NCBI RefSeq assembly: GCF_028532485.1
Contig: NZ_CP116942.1
Span: forward strand, 2,046,001 to 2,110,000
Direction of reading: 5' to 3'
Length of the DNA stretch: 64,000 nucleotides
Source: Iamia majanohamensis
GTDB taxonomy: Bacteria; Actinomycetota; Acidimicrobiia; Acidimicrobiales; Iamiaceae
Positions 60,850 through 64,000 of the stretch are shown one piece after another. Under the pieces are notes generated by a model. It saw nothing but the letters and a program-made list of their open reading frames with translations. It was not told the DNA's origin and did not search any database. Each line of letters opens with the position of its first letter. Positions within the stretch are counted from its first letter, which is position 1. Made by a program: the position numbers and the translations under genes.

Positions 60850-62094
60850 GTGACCAGTTACCTTGTCGACGACCACTCGAGCTTCGACGGGTCGCTGCCC
60901 GTCCCGGAGGCCTCTCCCCAGGTGAGCCAGTCCACCGCCGTGCCCCCCATCCACGTCGCCGTCGTCGAGAGCGACGCTGCGGCCCGGGCCCGGCTGGCCA
61001 TGCAGCTGGGCTCCGGGGTCTTCGACTACGAGCACTTCGGCGACTTCGCCGCCCGCCTGGGCGGGACCCCGACCATCGTGGTCCTGGGCCCGTCGTGCGC
61101 CGACCCCCAACACCTCTCCAGCCTGGCCGCCGTCCTCCAGCCCCGGCCCGAGGTCGGTGCCGTCCTGGTGGCCGAGGAGCTCTCCACCGAGCTGTTCCAG
61201 CAGGCCATCCGCTCCGGGGTCAAGGACGTGCTGGCCGCACCGGTCGACACGGCCCAGCTCCAGGAGGCCTGCCGCCGGGTCGCCGAGTCGGTCGGCGCCA
61301 TGGGCCGCCCGTCCGACGGCGCCCTCACCGACGACGAGGAGGGTGACCGGGGCCGGGTCATCACCGTGTTCTCGACCAAGGGCGGCGCCGGCAAGTCGGT
61401 GGTGGCCACCAACCTGGCCGTGGCCCTGGCCCAGCGCACCGACGAGGTGGTGGCCCTGGTCGACTGCGACCTGCAGTTCGGCGACGTGGCCGTCATGCTC
61501 AAGCTGGCCCCCCAGCACACCATCGTCGACGCGGTGGGGGCCATCGACCGCCTCGACCCCGGGTTCCTCCAGAACCTGCTGGTGACCCACCCGCCCTCCG
61601 GGCTGCGGGTGCTGCCCGCCCCCCTGGAGCCGGCCTACGCCGACCAGATCTCGGCCGAGCACGTGCGCACGATCATCGCCACCCTCCGCCGGGTGGCCAA
61701 GTACGTCATCGTCGACACCCCGTCGTACTTCGACGACAAGGTGCTCACCCTGATCGAGGACTGCGACGACGTCCTGCTGGTGGCGGGGATGGACATCCCC
61801 AACATCAAGAACGTCAAGATCGGCCTCCAGACCATGCGGATGCTGGACACCCCGAACTCCAAGATCCACCTGGTGCTCAACCGGGCCAACACCAAGGTCC
61901 GCCTCGACGTGAGCGAGGTCGAGCGCACCCTGCAGATCAAGGCCGAGACCCAGCTGCCGAGCGACATCGTCGTGCCCCAGTCGATCAACAAGAGCGCCCC
62001 GGTCGTCCTCGACGCCCCCAAGAGCTCGATCGCCAAGGCCTTCGAGACCCTCGCCGACCGCTACATCCCGGCCAAGACGAAGAAGAAGCGCTGA
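60850..62094 (+). CDS. cpaE: CpaE/TadZ-type pilus assembly ATPase
   Basis: 414 residues. N-terminal receiver-like domain (HVAVVESDAAARARLAMQL), lacking a convincing phospho-Asp, then the ParA/MinD-type ATPase. The deviant Walker A is VFSTKGGAGKSVVATNLA with Lys177 and Lys182. DCDLQFGDVAVML and VIVDTPSYFDD are the later nucleotide motifs. CpaE/TadZ positions the Tad machine at a pole or site. It ends in a basic tail KTKKKR. Coupled to cpaB (4 bp). A 721-bp non-coding gap follows before cpaF, which is unusual for this operon. Confidence 0.88.
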   Translation: MTSYLVDDHSSFDGSLPVPEASPQVSQSTAVPPIHVAVVESDAAARARLAMQLGSGVFDYEHFGDFAARLGGTPTIVVLGPSCADPQHLSSLAAVLQPRPEVGAVLVAEELSTELFQQAIRSGVKDVLAAPVDTAQLQEACRRVAESVGAMGRPSDGALTDDEEGDRGRVITVFSTKGGAGKSVVATNLAVALAQRTDEVVALVDCDLQFGDVAVMLKLAPQHTIVDAVGAIDRLDPGFLQNLLVTHPPSGLRVLPAPLEPAYADQISAEHVRTIIATLRRVAKYVIVDTPSYFDDKVLTLIEDCDDVLLVAGMDIPNIKNVKIGLQTMRMLDTPNSKIHLVLNRANTKVRLDVSEVERTLQIKAETQLPSDIVVPQSINKSAPVVLDAPKSSIAKAFETLADRYIPAKTKKKR

Positions 62095-62135
62095 CGCCTC
62101 TCTCGCTGCGGGGGGTCGTGTGGGTCGCACCTGTG

Positions 62136-62232
62136 GGCACGGGAGGGCCCTCCGTTCGGTGCTCGCCCTGGCCTGCGCTCGCTGGCGCTCGCTCCGGCTG
62201 CTCCGCTCCGCTGCGGAGGCCCCTCCCGTGCC
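62136..62232 (+). repeat. Long hairpin element, copy A
   Basis: Perfect 12-bp arms GGCACGGGAGGG (62136-62147) and CCCTCCCGTGCC (62221-62232) enclose inner CCTCCG/CGGAGG pairs and a 65-bp core (62152-62216) starting CCGTTCGGTGCTCG and ending TCCGCTGCGG. The core is repeated at 62606-62670 in reverse orientation with 64 of 65 bases equal. It lies 41 bp after cpaE. Confidence 0.8.
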
Positions 62233-62589
62233 TTCCTCCGCTCGCACCCTCCGCGGGCCGGGCGTCGCTGGGAGGGGAGAGGGGCCCTCGGCCACGTGCG
62301 CCCCGTGTGACCGCACCGCGTCTGTGGGTCGTCCGACGGCGGTGTGGCAGGCATCGTGTCCTTGTCGCGCCGTCGCGCTCGTCCCTCCGGGTCCGGCTCG
62401 GGTCGCCCGGGGGGTGAGACCAGCCGACGACCCGCACCCACCTCACGCGACGGAGGGGCTCGAGCCGGGGGGCGCACACACAGGGTCGGCAGGGGCGCGC
62501 GCCGTGAGGGGCACCGTCCCGGCGTGACCGAGGGCCGAGCGCGCTGAGCCCACCCCGGCGGGTGGCCGGCGGGGATGAGAGCGGAGGGA

Positions 62590-62686
62590 GGACGGGTGGC
62601 GTCCCCCGCAGCGGAGCGGAGCAGCCGGAGCGAGCGCCAGCGAGCGCAGGCCAGAGCGAGCACCGAACGGGGGGCGCCACCCGTCC
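62590..62686 (-). repeat. Long hairpin element, copy B (inverted)
   Basis: The same 65-bp core on the minus strand (62606-62670), one difference from copy A. Its own arms GGACGGGTGGCG (62590-62601) and CGCCACCCGTCC (62675-62686) are a perfect 12-bp pair but differ from copy A's arms at several positions, so the pairing is kept while the sequence is not. Inner TCCCCCG pairs with CGGGGGG-type bases. Both copies are exactly 97 bp. Confidence 0.8.
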
Positions 62687-62815
62687 CCACCCGTGAGCCG
62701 CTCCGAGCCACCCATCGAAGACTGCTCAGCGTGCGAGAGATCGCGGGAGCGCCACCCACGGTGAACCTCACGGCGCGTGCTCACAAACCGGGACCTGCGG
62801 ACCGATGGAGGCTCG

Positions 62816-64000
62816 ATGTCCCTCTACAAGCGCCTCCACGAAGCCAACCCGCAGGCCGCCGGCTTCAACGCGGCTACGGCCGTCAAGCGCCGTGACCCGG
62901 TCATCGACGAGCTGCGGCAGAAGATCCACCACCACCTCATCGACGAGCTGGGCCCGATCCTCTACGACAAGCGCCTGAGCGAGGACGACCTCCGTCGCCG
63001 GGTGCACGAGCAGCTCCACGCCGCCCTGGCCCAGGAGCGGGCGCCCCTGTCGGCGGCCGACAAGGCGCAGCTCATCCAGGACGTCTCCGACGACATCCTC
63101 GGCTACGGCCCCATCGACCGGCTGCTCCGCACCGACGACATCACCGAGGTCATGGTCAACGGGCCCGACATGGTCTTCGTGGAGAAGGCGGGCAAGGTCG
63201 AGAAGACCAACGCCACCTTCGTCGACGACCAGCACCTGCGGCGCATCATCGACAAGATCGTGGCCCAGGTCGGCCGGCGCATCGACGAGGCCTCGCCCCT
63301 GTGCGACGCCCGCCTGCCCGACGGCTCTCGCGTCAACGCGGTGATCCACCCCCTCGCCATCGGCGGTCCCTTCCTCACCATCCGGAAGTTCTCCAAGGAC
63401 CCGTTCCAGATCGACGACCTGATCCGCTTCGGGACGCTGAACGCGGCGTCGGCCCGGTTCCTCCAGGCCATGGTCCTGGGCAAGCTCAACGTCATCGTCT
63501 CCGGCGGCACCGGCACCGGCAAGACGACGATGCTCAACGTCCTGTCGTCGTTCATCCCCGGCGACGAGCGCATCGTGACCGTCGAGGACGCCAAGGAGCT
63601 CCAGCTCCACCAGGAGCACGTGCTCTCGCTGGAGGCCCGCCCGCCCAACATCGAGGGCAAGGGCGCCATCGCCATCCGCGACCTGGTGAAGAACACCCTC
63701 CGCATGCGCCCCGACCGCATCGTCGTCGGCGAGTGCCGTGGCGGCGAGGCCCTGGACATGCTCCAGGCCATGAACACGGGCCACGACGGCTCGCTCACCA
63801 CGATCCACGCCAACACGGCCCGGGACTGCATGGCCCGCCTCGAGACCCTGGTGCTGATGGCCGGCTACGACCTGCCCATCCCGGCCATCCGCCACCAGGT
63901 CTCCTCCGCCGTCGACTGCGTCGTGCAGATCGGCCGCCTCCGGGACGGCTCCCGCCGGGTGGTCTCCATCACCGAGGTCCAGGGCATGGAGGGCGACACC
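62816..64000 (+). CDS. cpaF: CpaF/TadA secretion ATPase (3' truncated by window end)
   Basis: 395 codons visible and open to the edge, so the stop lies outside. Hexameric ATPase that drives Tad pilus assembly. N-terminal helical part, then GPIDRLLRTDDITEVMVNGPD, IDEASPLCDARLPDGSRVNAV, Walker A SGGTGTGKTT (Lys236), Asp box DERIVTVEDAKELQL and Walker B with RPDRIVVGECRGGEALDML (Glu306). The His box is GHDGSLTTIHANT. ATG 62816 has GGAGG 4 bp upstream. Downstream tadB/tadC and pilin genes are expected beyond the window. Confidence 0.93.
   Translation, partial: MSLYKRLHEANPQAAGFNAATAVKRRDPVIDELRQKIHHHLIDELGPILYDKRLSEDDLRRRVHEQLHAALAQERAPLSAADKAQLIQDVSDDILGYGPIDRLLRTDDITEVMVNGPDMVFVEKAGKVEKTNATFVDDQHLRRIIDKIVAQVGRRIDEASPLCDARLPDGSRVNAVIHPLAIGGPFLTIRKFSKDPFQIDDLIRFGTLNAASARFLQAMVLGKLNVIVSGGTGTGKTTMLNVLSSFIPGDERIVTVEDAKELQLHQEHVLSLEARPPNIEGKGAIAIRDLVKNTLRMRPDRIVVGECRGGEALDMLQAMNTGHDGSLTTIHANTARDCMARLETLVLMAGYDLPIPAIRHQVSSAVDCVVQIGRLRDGSRRVVSITEVQGMEGDT

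Larger units (their letters stand above)
62095..62815. other. 721-bp non-coding gap between cpaE and cpaF
   Basis: Contains the two hairpin elements (62136-62232 and 62590-62686) and 357 bp between them. No coding frame with a plausible start, codon pattern and family was found in any of the six frames. The cpaF ribosome site GGAGG (62807-62811) lies at its end. The two inverted cores could also pair with each other, forming one very large stem. Confidence 0.7.

Noticed and set aside
62095-62815. Insertion sequence or MITE with target-site duplication
   Set aside because: No transposase, and no convincing short direct repeats were found immediately outside the 12-bp arms. Kept as hairpin repeats of unknown origin.

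Overview
The window is 64 kb of very GC-rich DNA with strong G/C preference at third codon positions and frequent GTG starts. A mycothiol synthase (mshD), a PdtaR-type ANTAR response regulator beside polA, a menaquinone (not ubiquinone) pathway and a Tad/Flp pilus locus point to a free-living actinobacterium. The presence of both hisA and a separate trpF, where many actinomycetes use one PriA enzyme, together with the overall style, suggests a deep-branching lineage such as Acidimicrobiia (Iamia-like). That placement is inference. No insertion sequence, prophage, CRISPR array or rRNA was seen. This is mainly chromosomal housekeeping DNA, so novelty is more likely in the non-coding regions.

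Layout. 1-5.6 kb: tail of an SH3-type membrane protein, then alaS, ruvX, mltG, aroE as one co-directional run. 5.9-7.5 kb: a DUF4388 regulator-like protein. 7.5-14.8 kb: menaquinone genes menB-menA, menH divergent from menD, and menF-menG (menC and menE are not in the window), interrupted by a 574-bp unusual spacer. 14.9-26.8 kb: yaaA, a septum-formation-type membrane protein, two paralogous acyl-CoA synthetases, a VIT1-type transporter, a MaoC hydratase, an NDP-sugar pyrophosphorylase, a coiled-coil lytic transglycosylase, rlmN, a DUF4870 protein and mshD. 26.9-28.0 kb: nth, then a candidate 98-nt small RNA of three perfect hairpins with a U-tract terminator. 28.1-45.5 kb: a histidine/tryptophan supercluster, hisDCBHA plus an MDH-like gene, hisF, a GroES-like gene, hisI-trpE, ygfZ, an alpha/beta hydrolase with a Glu at the nucleophile position, a membrane J-protein, trpC, trpF, trpBA and a 2OG-Fe(II) oxygenase. 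hisG, hisE, trpD and trpG are elsewhere. 46.5-58.2 kb: small envelope proteins, a truncated haemoglobin, bcp, tRNA-Leu(CAA), pdtaR, polA, a MOSC protein and a methyltransferase. 58.3-64 kb: rpsA, then cpaB, cpaE and (cut by the window end) cpaF of a Tad pilus.

Two signals cut across the genes. First, at least 35 of the transcription-unit-leading genes on both strands carry a TANNNT-like -10 hexamer ending almost exactly 6 bp (range 5-10) before the start codon, without a Shine-Dalgarno. Operon-internal genes instead use ATGA/GTGA overlaps or GGAGG sites. This window therefore looks dominated by leaderless transcription, and the hexamer helps choose starts. Second, several spacers carry hairpins whose arms differ but stay complementary around a conserved pyrimidine-rich core (GCTCGCT/CCGCTCGG style). 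The clearest case is a pair of inverted copies in the 721-bp gap between cpaE and cpaF: 64 of 65 core bases match, and each copy is enclosed by its own perfect 12-bp arm pair.
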